A stretch of DNA of 64,000 bases from Coix lacryma-jobi var. lacryma-jobi (GCA_009763385.1 CM019824.1:108952660-109016659), one strand, 5' to 3'; counted from the stretch's first letter, positions 44,901 to 55,990 are shown. The notes: generated by a model not told the origin, from the sequence alone. Numbers and translations are program-made.

Positions 44901-46496
44901 CATACAGCGTCCGGGTCTGTCAATGCCGCTCCACCCAGCTGCAGGTTCTTCGACGACTCCAGGCGCTGCACTGGTTGTTCCCACCCCAGTGTCAGCTCCA
45001 GCACCTTCCTTCCGTCGCCTCACACCGGCCGAGCTATTGAAGCGTTGTCACCAAGGGCTTTGTTACAATTGTAACGAGTCGTACGTCCGCGGCCACAAGT
45101 GTCCACGGCTGTTCTACTTGGAGTCGGCCGACTTCCTCGACGATGACGTGCTAGCTGCGAAGGCGATTGTTGCCACGTTCCAGAAGGAGACTGGTGTTGG
45201 CTGACGACGCCTCTTCCGGAGTTTCAGCTCGAGGACGAGTTGTTTCTCCAGGCAGGGAGAGATGTTATGTCGAGCCATGTCGGGCTCAGCAGGTGCCAGG
45301 CCCATTAGTGGGCTAGTTACCTTAATTATCCTATATTATTTATATTTCCTTAAATAGTTTAGTTATTCCCTAAAAATAGGATCTCATAGGCTATATATTT
45401 GTAACGTCAATTGATGGAAAATTAAGCAATCATATTTGCTCGGCTTCCTCTAGGGAGCCGGGAAACCCCAATCCTAACCCTAGCCGCCGCCGTCGCTTCT
45501 GCTGTGAACACTACCCGCGGGTACTGTAGCACAGCAGCCCACACGCACTTGCTGCCCTCTCTCTCACACAAGACCACGGCACCCCGCCGTTCCTCGCGTT
45601 TCAAGCCCCGTCCTCCGGTCATCCACGACTATAACATGCGATCCATCAGAGGCTGCAGTGCCTATCAAGGATAGACTTAAATCACAAATAATATCGATAA
45701 GTTGGATATCTTTCTAGCAGTTGGCCATCTTAGCTCATTAGCTCCAATGACATCCTTTAGCTTATCTTATCAAGGGGAGATCCATATATAAAGGGGAGCC
45801 CACAATAACGTACACAACAAATACAAGTTTAATAGATGAAATCAAATGTACAAGGACAAAATGGAAATACAATAAAACAGTAACAAGTGTGAGGTTGCTA
45901 CTTGCTACTGAGTTTGCTGGGTCTGATACACAAATTCACTACTAGTTCTTATGGTAAAACATGGTGCCATGAGAAGAGACAAGAGAATGATGATATTGAA
46001 TTAATTTAAATGGTGACCATACTAAAGCAATATGCAGCATCCATCATATAAATAAGTACATAAACATCTGTTAGTGTTCATAGTTTACAAAAGTAGGCTA
46101 CATGGAAACCACAATAAAATAGTGTTTAAGAAAAAAAAAGGGGGGGGGGGCACAATAAAATCAAGTTTCAGCAAGAGGTACAGTCACACAAAATGGCATA
46201 CATGCATGTATATTAGGGATTATTCAAATGTAAGTGGCCACAAAAATGATACTAGACTAATGCGTTTTTTCAAATAATTTTGATGGAAATAATAAATCAG
46301 AACAAGTTGAGAACATCTTATAATTCTTGTTTAAAGCATTCTATAGTATATTTGTAGTGCCATTTGTCAAACCTCTCCATCCGGTGAGAAACTTAGAACT
46401 GATATCAGTATGGCTGCTGTTGTATTTGATGATCCTGCGAGTAAGCTTGGAAGACCAGGTGGTCCACTTGCATCAAGAATTCTTATCTTTGTGACA
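41957..46496 (-). CDS. Host gene: C-terminal exons of a plant WD40-repeat protein
   Basis: Three exons on the minus strand join in frame with GT-AG introns. Exon 46496-46373 encodes VTKIRILDASGPPGLP and ends VLSFSPDGE. Exon 43102-42896 encodes GLVAFSENGLMVRWWSLG, then CTKLIYVPPWEGFSPNSA and SSILGHDKHGRSE. Exon 42097-41957 encodes KTKELSEADNLKLLLHNLDL, then GGKTIKLMRHDQELGTFQL and a stop. FSPDGEGLVAFSENGLMVRWW is a WD40 blade spanning a splice junction. The whole matches my recollection of the C terminus of the large plant WD40 proteins related to WDR7/rabconnectin-3 beta. The function in plants is not clear to me. The upstream exon was not found up to the right edge. Coding sequence here has no stop or frameshift. 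Confidence 0.85.
42098..42895 (-). other. Last intron of the WD40 gene
   Basis: 798 bp, with donor GTATATTTG at 42895 and acceptor CTCTCCAAAG at 42098 (minus strand). AT-rich. A GC-rich patch near 42655-42770 with repeated GCCAGGCATG/GGATGCG words may be a small transposon remnant. No gene on either strand. Confidence 0.7.
43202..43206. repeat. Target site duplication AGGAT, left copy
   Basis: AGGAT precedes the LTR start TGTTATGTCGAGCC and recurs at 45668-45672 directly after the second LTR end (CCTATCA). Confidence 0.85.
43207..43695 (+). repeat. 5' LTR of the small gag-only element
   Basis: Direct repeat of 45263-45667 over its first 330 bases or so. It contains a TATA-like CTATATATAT (about 43335-43344) and an internal tandem duplication near 43540-43672. 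Confidence 0.85.
43710..45204 (+). pseudogene. Gypsy-type Gag of the small element, frameshifted
   Basis: The likely start at 43710 reads MSGSIPLSGSPSPP, a Pro/Thr-rich leader. After a frame change near 43850 comes LTPEQLTVAVLELGQAV, a Pro/Gln-rich linker, then the retrotransposon Gag domain (FTTYDNTVDPLNWLNQCEQF, HLRGVAQTWYYALEQDEG, WDHFKELCHLRFGP). A second frame change near 44735 leads to KADLFVGGLPEHIMVDVELR and a zinc-knuckle-like CYNCNESYVRGHKC, which lacks the usual GH spacing. It ends at 45204, about 60 bases before the LTR. At least two indels make it non-functional. Confidence 0.85.
45263..45667 (+). repeat. 3' LTR of the small gag-only element
   Basis: Begins TGTTATGTCGAGCC after the polypurine tract and ends TATCA before AGGAT (45668-45672). 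It is shorter than its partner because it lacks the tandem duplication. Confidence 0.85.
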
Positions 46497-46694
46497 CTAC
46501 AAAGATAAAATGAAAAATAAGAAAAACAATAAGTAAAAATCAACCAGCTACACTTAGAGATTATACGAAAAAAATACTGTTATCAGATGAGTGATAATTT
46601 TATACTATACAATAGAACATCAATTTCACAACATGAAATGCATTGGAGAATAGTGATCATCATAAACAATAAAAAAGCTTTTTCCACACAAGCA

Positions 46695-47025
46695 AAGTTT
46701 TTTTTTCTCGGACACGCAAGAGAACTGCTGTCATTGCATTAAGAAAAATAGAGTTTGTTACAGAAACAGGTTAGTCTGTGGGTTACATCCGTGCCTTCTG
46801 AAAATATAGACAACCACAGCCTGAGAACCCAGACTACTAGCTTCAAGAAAAATCGGTCCTTTGGTGCCAGCAAAACACTACTGATGCATCTCCTCTGCTA
46901 GTATCAGAAAGAACCATCGCACCGAAGGGGAGTTGTTCCTGAAATCAATCTCATTTCTTTGTTTCCAGTTCCAGAGCATCCAAGCACCAAGTATGATCAA
47001 AAAGTGTTGAGCCCTTTTTGAAGCT
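46695..47025 (-). mobile_element. 3' end of a 5'-truncated L1-type LINE
   Basis: On the minus strand the remnant encodes LNTFLIILGAWMLWNWKQRN, then SVRWFFLILAEEMH and CFAGTKG, the C-terminal block of plant L1 open reading frame 2. It is followed by a short 3' UTR (TTGCGTGTCCGAG) and a poly(A) run (poly-T on plus at about 46699-46706). Stops are present and the 5' side is missing, as usual for LINE insertions. It lies upstream of the visible WD40 exons, in the same orientation. Confidence 0.8.
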
Positions 47026-47939
47026 CAGTGCCGACCCTGCCTCTCCTCCACCCTACCAACACGACACCTTATCACTTGCCTCCCAAGCAAGTTGGAGTAG
47101 CTAGAGTTACCAAAGAAGGTTCTGTGTTGAATAATCTGCTGCTCTCATCTGTCCTTGTCGGAGCATTGTAATAGTGACTGCTCCCTCCCTTTACTGTCAA
47201 CAGGACAGCAAAGTTGGGAGTATGGCTACTATGGCTATAGTGTCACATAGTAAGTAGTATGGTTATAGTGCCAAATAGTGGGCAGCATGGCCCTGTGTTC
47301 AGCAAATCAGCAGTCACATTCACTTGTGCGTGTGTGCTCAGCTCTCAACTCCCTCTCTTCTACCTCCAGCCCAACTCAGTGGGTGTGCGTGCACCTGAGC
47401 TGTGAACTGCTGCTCACCCGTGCAGCGAGGCCAGCAGCCAACATTCTGCCCCAATGATTTGCTTTTGGGTTTCATTTCCATAAGAATAGATGGCTGTTTA
47501 TGTTGGTCGCTAAGCCTATCACCAATCCTCCTTTTCCTGGGCTTTGAAACAAAATATGTGGAGTTCAATGAACTAAAAAACTATATATTTCAATTTTGTT
47601 CTCCTAGATTTATCTTAAAGATACTAAAATAGTTTAGCCTCTTAGTATTCTCAAGAAGACAATGAACTAAAGACTACCAATGAATTTCAGAAAAATCTAT
47701 TGCCATCACAAAACAAATATGAAAGAGAACCAGGGGCACAAAAGAAAAAGGAACTTGGTGTAAGGCACATAAGCCCCCTACTTAAAAGGATAAAAAATGA
47801 CTGAATCATATGAAATGGAAGGTCAGACATTTTAAATGGACATAATTGTTGAGGATATTTCACGAGTTCATGTAAATTTTTATTTTATAGGTCAAATGAA
47901 GGTTCAAAGAATGTCACAGGGATTAAACTACAAATGTAG
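47026..47939. other. AT-rich spacer, no gene seen
   Basis: Presumed intron of the WD40 gene. I looked for the exon that should precede the VTKIRIL exon and did not find it here. Short frames carry no known domain. Confidence 0.5.
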
Positions 47940-49661
47940 TGTTGACGGCAGATAACTCCTATTTTAAACCGTCAAACAACCCCATAAATGACCTACAATG
48001 ATCCAAAGAGTGTAGCTATAAGGTTTGATTCTAACGAGTTCCATAAGTTGTGTTCTTCTCACTTGTTTTGCAGGATATTCAATATTTCATCATAAGAAAG
48101 TATCTCAAGTGAAGAATCAGAGCACACTATTATGACGAGCTCGTCGAGACGATTGAAACGGACATATCACTTGCCATATTTGGAGCTCCGGAGCGAGAGT
48201 TCTCGATGTATGCGACTTGGAAGACTCTGGAACCCTCTAGAAGCATTATCCATACAAAGATTAGGGGTGTAACAGACAGGATTCCATCAGCTACAGAATA
48301 CCAGAATTATCCAGGGATCAGACAAGAAGAAGACGTCAAGGAATCCAACCACGCCACGACTCGTTGCGCAAACCAATCGAACAAGGACTCTAGGATAGGA
48401 GAGTAAGGAAGGTCCCAGAAGACAACTCGGCGAAGCAAGCACCTTGAGGCTGCCAGGTGGGGCCGGCCGGCCCCACCCCTAGGCCGGCCGGCCTGGGCCT
48501 GCCCCCTCCACGGCCCGTCTTAGTGGAACGTGACCTAATTGACCTCTTCGACGTATCCCACCGGGTTATATAAGAAACCCCAGACCCCCCTCCTGAACAA
48601 ATCACATCATATCTCATAGCAATCAATCATTTAGTTTAGAGATAGCCTATACAACCAAGAGCTCCACCATCCAAGGGCGTAGCTAGAATAGAATTAGAAG
48701 GGTCGAGGGAAGCTCGGATTCCGGATCTAGTCAAGAGGAGGCTAGGTAATTAGCCATGTAACTTCTCTCTTGTATCAACTTTGTTCTTCCATTTGTCTAC
48801 TAATTGTCTTCTAGTTTATCATCTTTGTGTTCTAATTGTGTTCTAGTTCATCTTCTAATCCATCTAGTTCATCTCTGTGTTCTAATCTAGTTCTAATTAC
48901 CTTTCTAGTTCATCCTAGTGTTTCTAATCTACTTCTAATTGTTCATCTAGTTCTTATTCATCTTCTAGTTCTTGTTCTAGTTGATACTTGTCATGACTTG
49001 TTACTATTTCGTGTTCATAATTATAATGTGCATCGTCTACTTTGATTATATGTCTAGCATAGCTAGGGTATCTCTATGTTTATGCTCTTGTTCGTATAGC
49101 GCTCATTCTGTCGATCGCGGGGTGAGTGGTCAACATTGTGTAAGCGTGGTGCTTATACGTTGTTTACCTGTGAATGCACCCTATATTCCGGGCCAGTAAG
49201 TGGTAGTTCGCGAGGGTGACTCTTATAGCCTCGTTGATTGCTACATAACCCACTCCCCGAATATAGGCCAAGTAAGACCTGGTCACCCGAAGGGGATAGA
49301 CTCTAGATCTGATCCTCCATGCGTGATGTCTCCTGCGTATAAATATAAGTTATTCTAACCATGATTGCTAAACATAATTGCAATAATTAATGTAGTCTAT
49401 GACCTATGACCTATAGTTAGAACCATATTAGGAAGTTAATCTGTCTCTTTCTAATTCTAGTTATGATCTAACCTTGGATGGGAATGCTCTGTTGGAACTC
49501 TTTATGGTTTATTCTGTTCTATTTCATTTATCTTATTTATCATATATGGTTGATTCCTGTGTTGAGTAGATCTAGTGGAACTCTTATCATAATCATACAT
49601 GTGTGTGTTATAGTTTGTAGATGTTTATCTCCCGTCACTCTCTTAACTTAGAGGTGGTAGG
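47940..49661 (+). repeat. Gypsy-like LTR, probably cut by copia F
   Basis: Begins TGTTGACGGCAGATAACTCC, a typical grass gypsy LTR start. It carries a 22-bp GC palindrome near 48457-48478 with a second palindrome after it, and a TATA box (GGGTTATATAAG, about 48563-48574) followed by a leader-like pyrimidine-rich tract. No coding frame and no second copy inside the window. No matching target duplication was found, so it may be a solo LTR or one end of an element continuing on the far side of copia F. Confidence 0.5.
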
Positions 49662-49779
49662 TGTTAAGTGAATATCAAGGCCTATTCTATAGGCCCATAT
49701 AGACTATGAGGTTGTCCCTATATACAGTGACCTCCACTAATGGAGGATTTGTACTGTGTCAACTGCAAGGTTAGTATCA
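49662..49779 (+). repeat. Short 5' LTR of copia F, about 118 bp
   Basis: From TGTTAAGTGAATATC to AGGTTAGTATCA. It is placed by the adjoining primer-binding site and the Gag frame downstream. The left boundary is inferred from the TG and is not confirmed by a second LTR, which would lie beyond the right edge. Confidence 0.55.
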
Positions 49780-49792
49780 TGGTACCAAAGCC
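49780..49792 (+). other. Primer-binding site of copia F, degenerate
   Basis: TGGTACCAAAGCC differs at two positions from TGGTATCAGAGCC, the methionine tRNA site used by copia elements. Confidence 0.65.
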
Positions 49793-50544
49793 AAGGATTA
49801 GGGTTGGGATTAGAGCTAATCAATTTTTTTAATCCACCCACGATCCAATTTTGTCGCTCGTCGCGGCTATCCTCCGTCAGTCGGCCGTCACAGCCGCCCA
49901 TCGCGTCTGTCCTCCTCATCCTCTACGCGCAGCCGCCCATCGCGGCGGCCGCCGCCCATTCTTCGCGCGCCCGTCCGCGGCCGCCGCCCGTTCCTCTCTA
50001 GGCGGGCGCTGTTGTCCGTCGCCCGTTCCTCTCCAGGCGCTGCTCAGGCGCTGCTGTCCGTCCGAGGTCGCCGCCCGTTTCTCCAGGCGTAGCCGGGCAG
50101 CCGCGTCTTCCCCTTCGTGGCCACCACCCGCCGCGGCCGTCTTCCACGTCGTGCGCGACCGTCTCTTCCCCGTCATGCGCGGCCGTCTTCCCCGTCACGG
50201 CCGCCGACCATCGTGGCTGTCTTCCCTGACGTGGCGGTTGTCTTCCTCGTCGCAGTCGCGGCCCGCTGCGGCCATCTTCTACGTGGATTGTTTCCTGTCC
50301 GCGTACGTGATGTCCCTGCTCCCTTCCTGTCCGCCTGCCTGTCCAGCAAAGGAAAACAGAGGAGCAGTTCCTGTCCGCCATCCTTCCAGCAACGGAAAAC
50401 AGAGCAGAGCTAGAGCACATCCACCTGCACAGCAGAGGAAAACAGAGGACTTCTACGGTGGTAACTGATCCCTGTCTTTCATCTTCCTGTTGGCCACTCC
50501 TCGTCTCCTTGTTGGTCATCTGCTTGCTAGTAGAGCTTTCAATC
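49793..50544 (+). other. Leader of copia F, GC-rich
   Basis: 750 bp between the primer site and the Gag start. The GC-rich part (about 49850-50300) repeats words like CGCCGCCCGTTCCTCTC and CTTCCCCGTC, so several overlapping long frames arise on both strands. None has a known domain. Long untranslated leaders are usual before copia Gag. Confidence 0.6.
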
Positions 50545-51827
50545 ATGTCACAACTCAATGCAATTGTTATCAATATCACTCTAGATGGTCAGAACTATCC
50601 AGAGTGGGCTTTTTCTGTGGAGACTGCTTTAAGGGGCTGTGGTCTTTACTTTCATTTGGCTGATGATCCACCTGCTCGTAACACTGATGGTAGTAATGCT
50701 GCTGCTATTAAAACTTGGGAAATCAATGATGAAAAAGTAATGGCAGCCATAGTAAATAGTGTTAAGCAAACTATGATCATGAGTCTTCGTAAGTTTCAGA
50801 AAGCCAAACCTACGTGGAGTTACTTGAAGCAACGCTATGTTCAAGATAGTGGTGCTCTTCAACATACTCTTATGCAACAACTTCATGTCATTGAACAAAA
50901 AGATATGTCCATTGATGAGTACTATTCTGCTTTTGATCGCTTGATGGGCTCTTTGATCTCCATGGTACCTCAATGTACTGCTGCAGAAAATTGTACAGCA
51001 CTCACTTTCATTGAGTAGTTTCTTACCTACAGATTTGTCATGGGAGTTCGGGCTGAATATGATTCCATCCGTACTCGGTTGCTTCATAATTCTTCCAATC
51101 TCACTATGGCACAGGCTCTGGCTGATTTACTTGCAGAAGAAACATGTTTGCAGTCCATGTCTTCTTCTGTTTCTGTGCCTCATAGTGTGTTGGCAGCATC
51201 GCAGCGGACTGGTGTACCAAAGGGCACCTCTTCAGAGCCTTGCAAGCATTGTGGCACGACTGGTCATTCTCCAGAAAATTGTTTTGTCCAACATCCACAG
51301 AAATTGGCTGAGTATCGTGTTCGTCGTGCTGCCCGTGGTCATGGTACTGGCGGCTCCACTTCTAGAGGTTCAGTTTCTATTGTTGCAGCCTCACCTTCAG
51401 AGCCTTGCAAGCATTGTGACAGGACTGGTCATTCTCCAGAGAATTGTTTTGTCCAACATCCACAGAAATTGGCTGAGTATCATGCTCGTCGTGCTGCCCG
51501 TGGTCGTGGTACTGGCTCCACTTCTAGAGGTTTAGTTTCTATTGCTGCAGCCTCACCTGTCAGTGCTCCCTCGACGTCTTGGGTTCTTGATTCCGGGGCT
51601 TCTTTTCATGTGACATTTGATCAGTCCCACTTAGTTGCTTGCAAGCCAATCACGGATGGTGCTTCTATTCAGACTCCTGATGGTACATCTTGCCACATCA
51701 CTCATCAGGGTGCTCTTTATAATTCTAATTTTTTTGTACCTGATGTTTCTCTTGTACCTCTGATAAGAATTGTTTAGTTGGATTTAATGACTCATCTTGT
51801 TTCATTCAGGATCGTCGAAGAGGGACT
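50545..51827 (+). pseudogene. Copia F Gag and protease, one in-frame TAG, cut by a gypsy element
   Basis: The start MSQLNAIVINITLDGQNYPE leads into a UBN2-type Gag. A TAG at 51016-51018 interrupts it within FIE-stop-FLTYRFVMG; frame and similarity continue beyond. A CCHC knuckle (CKHCGTTGHSPENC) and its downstream linker are duplicated in tandem (51231-51395 and 51396-51557), the second as CKHCDRTGHSPENC. The protease motif SWVLDSGASFHVT follows. Near 51765 a deletion or frame change joins VPDVSLVP to NCLVGFNDSS. The sequence stops at GGGACT where the Tekay-like element starts. The remainder should lie right of the window. Confidence 0.88.
51822..51827. repeat. Flanking direct repeat GGGACT, left copy
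   Basis: GGGACT ends the copia F sequence and is repeated at 63994-63999, six bases after the other LTR end. It is the presumed target duplication (five or six bases) of the 51828-63993 insertion. Confidence 0.65.
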
Positions 51828-54800
51828 TGTGGCGTAACGGCCCTAATCCCATGGCCCACCGGTCCCTGTCATCCACTGACAGCCGAACTGATGTTCCGTG
51901 TGATTAAGACTGTTCGTCACCGGGCTGCATCAGCGCCCATTGTCCGCAGGATCATCTCATCATTCAGTTACAACACTTGGATATTTTTTTAAATAACATC
52001 GGAATACAGAGCGGAAGACTTAAATAACATTAGTTTTACAAACCGAGTTTCCAAATAAGATTAAAGGTGCAGTTATTACAAACCAAGTTCGGATAATAGA
52101 AATTAGAAATAGCAATAGGCAGCGTAGCGGAGTACAACAAAATAAAGATACTTGTAATCACCCAGCCCGAGGGTGCACAACTATTCTTCGGCCTCATCGG
52201 CCTCTTCCTGGACGATGGTCATGCAGCAGGGCGCAAGACACATCGGGGACTCAGTCATACCTGCAGCATGGGTAACAAACCCTGAGTACTGGGGTACTCA
52301 ACAAGACTTACCCGACTAAAGAAAAGGAAGAAGACTCAGGAATGAGAGGCTTAGGAAGTCAAGGTAAGACTTAAGCAAGATCAAGTATTTTGCAGAAAAA
52401 GCATTTTGTAAACCTTGTTCTATTTTTGGAAAGGTAAGTATTTCTCAATTCTTCATTGCTCATGATTTATTTTTACTTTTCAAAACATTCCTAGTTGAGA
52501 ACCACTCTCCGTTGACAGTCAGTGACCAAGTCTCCGTAACCGAGGAGCAACGTTAATCCGGATAAATAATACTCAGCTGAGGATCCCTATCCACACTGCA
52601 TATGTAGCACCCAAGCTTGCATATGCCAACTCGTCTTCCACGATTCCTCCAAGATTGGACCGGTCCTACGCCACCCGAAAGTACAGTACACCACTCCTAT
52701 CCAGGTACGACGACCACGTGGGTACAAGCTACTTCCGCCATCTCGCCACTCCCAGTGCGCGGTTGTCGGTCCCAATAAAGGAGTCCTCGGAGCCAGAGCT
52801 TTCCGAAGTATGTGAATAGTTACAAGTCTTGACCAGCAGGCCCCCATACGGATGGTCCCTAATATTTTTCTGCCAGAACTATACCTCGGTTATATCGCAC
52901 CCAAGCGTAATAGTCCTGTCAGTTTTTCAACCCTGTCCTGGTCGGTGTCAACTGTTGAGTCCCGGACTACAACATGACGGCACCGTACGCTCAGACAACC
53001 TCTCCTCGCAATTGACTAGGTACGGATCAGATACCTAGCCAATGGCCGGGGAGTAAAACCAAATTCCCATAAAAATTTCTTTAAGTGACCACACTTTTGA
53101 AATTGACATTTTTATTGCAAATCTATTGTATAGCATCACTAAGCATTTGCAAATAGTTTTTAAACAGGGCAGGTGGATCTTCTGGTGGAGGTAAACAGTG
53201 CAGGTAATAGGTCATCACACAACTCCTATAACCTAATGCAGTAGTTTAACTCAAAGACATTTTAAGTAAACCTTTTATAAAACCAAGGAAGGGTTAAAAT
53301 GCGCCGGGGCTTGCCTTGAAGAGCAAAGAGGACAGGCTCGGGGTCGGCAGTGTAGGCGTCGGAGCTCGAGGTCACCTCGGTAGTAGGCTCGTCAGCGGCT
53401 GACTCGGCTTTCATGCCTTCTCCTTCGGTCACTATACGGATGCAATGATGTATGCTTATGAGGATGCCGACATGAACAATATGGCACAGGACAATTCCAC
53501 TGATTCGAGAGTACAACTTCTCATCGTGTAAGTAATTTCTAAAATGGACATAAAGTTACTTATCTCTACCCTTAAGCAAGATTAATTAAGCATCATTTTA
53601 CCCAACCTAAGCACAAACTTTACATGGCATCACAATCATAATAGACCAGTTGGGTGGGGGTCTATGAACAACAAACAATCCAAAAGTCACATCACAGGGC
53701 ATTCAATATAAACCCTAATCACTTTTCTATTTTTCTTAATTATTTAAAAAGGTCATTTTATGAAGTTGCTCCAAAAATTACCAAATTAATCTCATAAGTT
53801 CATTATGGTATAAAAAGATGGCAAAACAAATTTCATAATTTTTGGAGGTCATTAAGGTGCTCAATTAAAATCAGTCATTAATTAACAAAAGGCACTATTT
53901 AACAATTAAAATAAATGCTCAAAAATCAACTTGTTCCAAAAGACTTCAAAATTTCACCAGAGACTAAACATGGCATAGGAAGCTCACAAAAATTTATCTC
54001 ATGATTTTTGGAGTTATAAATGATTTTCTAAAAATCCAAAACCATCCATTTATTAATTAAAAGAGGAATTTTACATTTTCAAATTCTTGCAAAAAAGTCA
54101 AGTTTTATATTTTTATAAAATACTTCAAGGTATAAAGAGTCTACCATGAATTTTTCAGAATTTTTGGAACCACACAGAAAATCACACAAAAAGATGAAAA
54201 CTGAGCACTATTCATTTATATATAAAATAAAACAGAAAAAAGGAAAGAAGCACTGTGCTTCTTCCCCCGCTCGCCGGCGCTCGACTGACGGCGGCGCGGC
54301 GTTGTTCCGGCCACGGCAAGGGTCCGCGGGCGAAACCAAGGGTAGGGGAGGAATCAGGAGCTCACCGGCGGTCGGTGACGGGCGGTGGCGAGGCGAGAGG
54401 GTAGGCGGAGCAGGGAGGTCGACGGAGCGGGGCTCGTCGGCGGGCAGAACTGCGTCGCGGTGGTGTTCCGGCGGTCCTGCGCACCACACGGGGTCACCAA
54501 GGCATGGTTAGAATCGCAAGGAGACGAGGGAGATCAAACAGGGGTCGGGGAAGGAAGATCATGACCGAGAAGAGAGGATTTCTCAATCCCGTGCTCACCG
54601 GCGTTTCGCCGGAGTTTGGGAAGACGGGGTTACGCCGGGCGATAGGAGGCGGTAGAGGTAAAATTGTGGGGCTGGGAAGCTTCGCGAGCTCAAGGCGGAG
54701 CTTCTGGGCTAGGTGGTTGAGCGGCGGAGGCACTGGAACGAGCTCGCGGCGGTGGCGGAGGGAGTGAGGAGTTTCGGCCGGCCGGCGGGCCTTTTATAGT

Positions 54801-55968
54801 CGCGGCCAGAGGCAGACAGGGAGCGCGCGGGGGTGGATAAGAATGCCCGTGGCGCGTGCTATCGATCGCATGATGAAGGAAGGACGGGCGTGCGCTCAGG
54901 CCCTGGGCGTGAGCTCGCCGGCGTTGTCCACGCGGCGGCGGCGTGCTGGGAGCAGTGGGGGACGGGCGAGGGTCAGCGCTTTGCGCGTGCGGGAGCGGCA
55001 TGATCACGGGGTCAGCGGCGGCAGGTTGGAGGCAGGCGAGCGGCAGCCAAACGCGTGGTGCGCGCAGCTCCGGCGGGGTGGCCATGGCCGGGCCCCCCTA
55101 GCTCTAGGTTGAAGATGAACAGGGCTAGGTCTAGGGTTTGACTTAGAATTGATTTCTGTATTTTGCAAATTACTCCCAAAATTTGAACTGAGCAGCAAAA
55201 ACTCAAAACACCAAAGTTGTGCAGAAAAAGGAGGTCTACAACTTTGTCAATATGAACATTTTCAAAATCCAAAAAGTTTTTGAATCACATTTGAAATTTG
55301 AAAAGGGGACACTTTTGGGATTTTAATAAATTCAAAATTACTCTTGATTTTATATTGAAAGTTGAAAATCTGTAAACATGCAAGTTGTTCCTTTTGTCAA
55401 AACCTATAACTTTGCTATTATACACTTTTTCTGAAACTCATTAGTTTTTGAAATAATTTTGAAAACTAAAAAGGGGACAAAAACTGGAGTTTGAATGAAT
55501 TTGAAATTACTTCAAACTTTGTACAGAAACATGAAAATTTGTAAATACCAAAGTTGTTTCTCTTGATCAGATCTACAACTTTGCTTTCTGGACCAACTCC
55601 AAATTTTGAATTGTTTTTAAATTAATAAAAGAGGGGTAAAAACCAGGGTTTGGAAATCAGGGTTTTTTAAAAGGAAATTGAAATCTGTTTTTGATTTTGG
55701 TTTTTGAACAACACAACAAAGCTTCAAGACACTAAACTGCACAAGAATTACCCAAAGCTAGGCACAGAGGTGAAATTACCATTTTGCCCTTATAGGAAGA
55801 TTTGGGCTTTTAGGGTTTTAGAAAAAGGAATCACTACACACAAAATACCTTTTAGGAAAGGTAAAGGCAAGCAATCAAAAGACAAACATTAATGCATGAC
55901 AAGAATGATTATGACTTAAGATGATGACATGTCAGGTTAATTACAAATTAATCACCAGAGGTGTTACA
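51828..55968 (-). repeat. 3' LTR of the Tekay-like element, 4.14 kb
   Basis: On the minus strand it starts TGTAACACCTCTGG (55968), just after the polypurine tract, and ends CGTTACGCCACA (51828). A TATA box ACTATAAAAG lies at 54800-54791, giving a U3 of about 1.2 kb and a long R-U5 of about 2.9 kb. The middle (about 54250-55100) is GC-rich. The part 51828-54595 is repeated inverted at 61228-63987. Frames inside are not genes. Confidence 0.88.
54791..54800 (-). promoter_or_regulatory. TATA box in the Tekay-like 3' LTR
   Basis: The minus strand reads ACTATAAAAG in a GC-rich context. It lies outside the portion copied into the inverted right arm, so the right arm has no such promoter. Confidence 0.65.
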
Positions 55969-55990
55969 GCCTTCCTCTCTAAAAGAGATC
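55969..55990 (-). other. Polypurine tract of the Tekay-like element
   Basis: The minus strand reads TTTTAGAGAGGAAGGC directly before the LTR start TGTAACACC. It lies about 50 bases after the pol stop. Confidence 0.7.

Larger units (their letters stand above)
43207..45667 (+). mobile_element. Small gag-only gypsy-type element in a host intron, 2.46 kb
   Basis: LTRs at 43207-43695 (489 bp) and 45263-45667 (405 bp) both begin TGTTATGTCGAGCC and end TATCA. The primer site region TGGTATCGGC follows the first LTR at 43699. A polypurine tract GGCAGGGAGAGA (45251-45262) precedes the second. AGGAT flanks both sides. The interior encodes only a Gag (43710-45204) and has no room for pol. The LTRs differ mainly by a tandem duplication of about 65 bp in the first (GGCGCCCCAACGCCGG-containing units near 43540 and 43606). 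It sits inside an intron of the WD40 gene, in opposite orientation to it. Confidence 0.88.
43103..46372 (-). other. Penultimate intron of the WD40 gene, enlarged by a retroelement
   Basis: 3.27 kb, from donor GTTTGACAAA (46372) to acceptor TTTTTTCTAG (43103). Without the 43207-45667 element and one AGGAT copy it would be about 0.8 kb. The rest is AT-rich, with an A9G10-like run at about 46129-46150. Splice sites are intact. Confidence 0.75.

Noticed and set aside
47940..49661. Solo LTR with target duplication
   Set aside because: I could not find matching five-base flanks or a clear CA end, so only an LTR-like region is reported.
49851..50468. 205-codon plus-strand frame before copia F gag
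   Set aside because: It falls in the GC-rich untranslated leader between the primer-binding site and Gag. Overlapping frames on both strands are equally long, with no known motif.
54146..54511. 121-codon frame repeated at 61312-61677
   Set aside because: Lies inside the LTR in both arms of the inverted repeat. It is Arg/Gly/Ser-rich with no domain.
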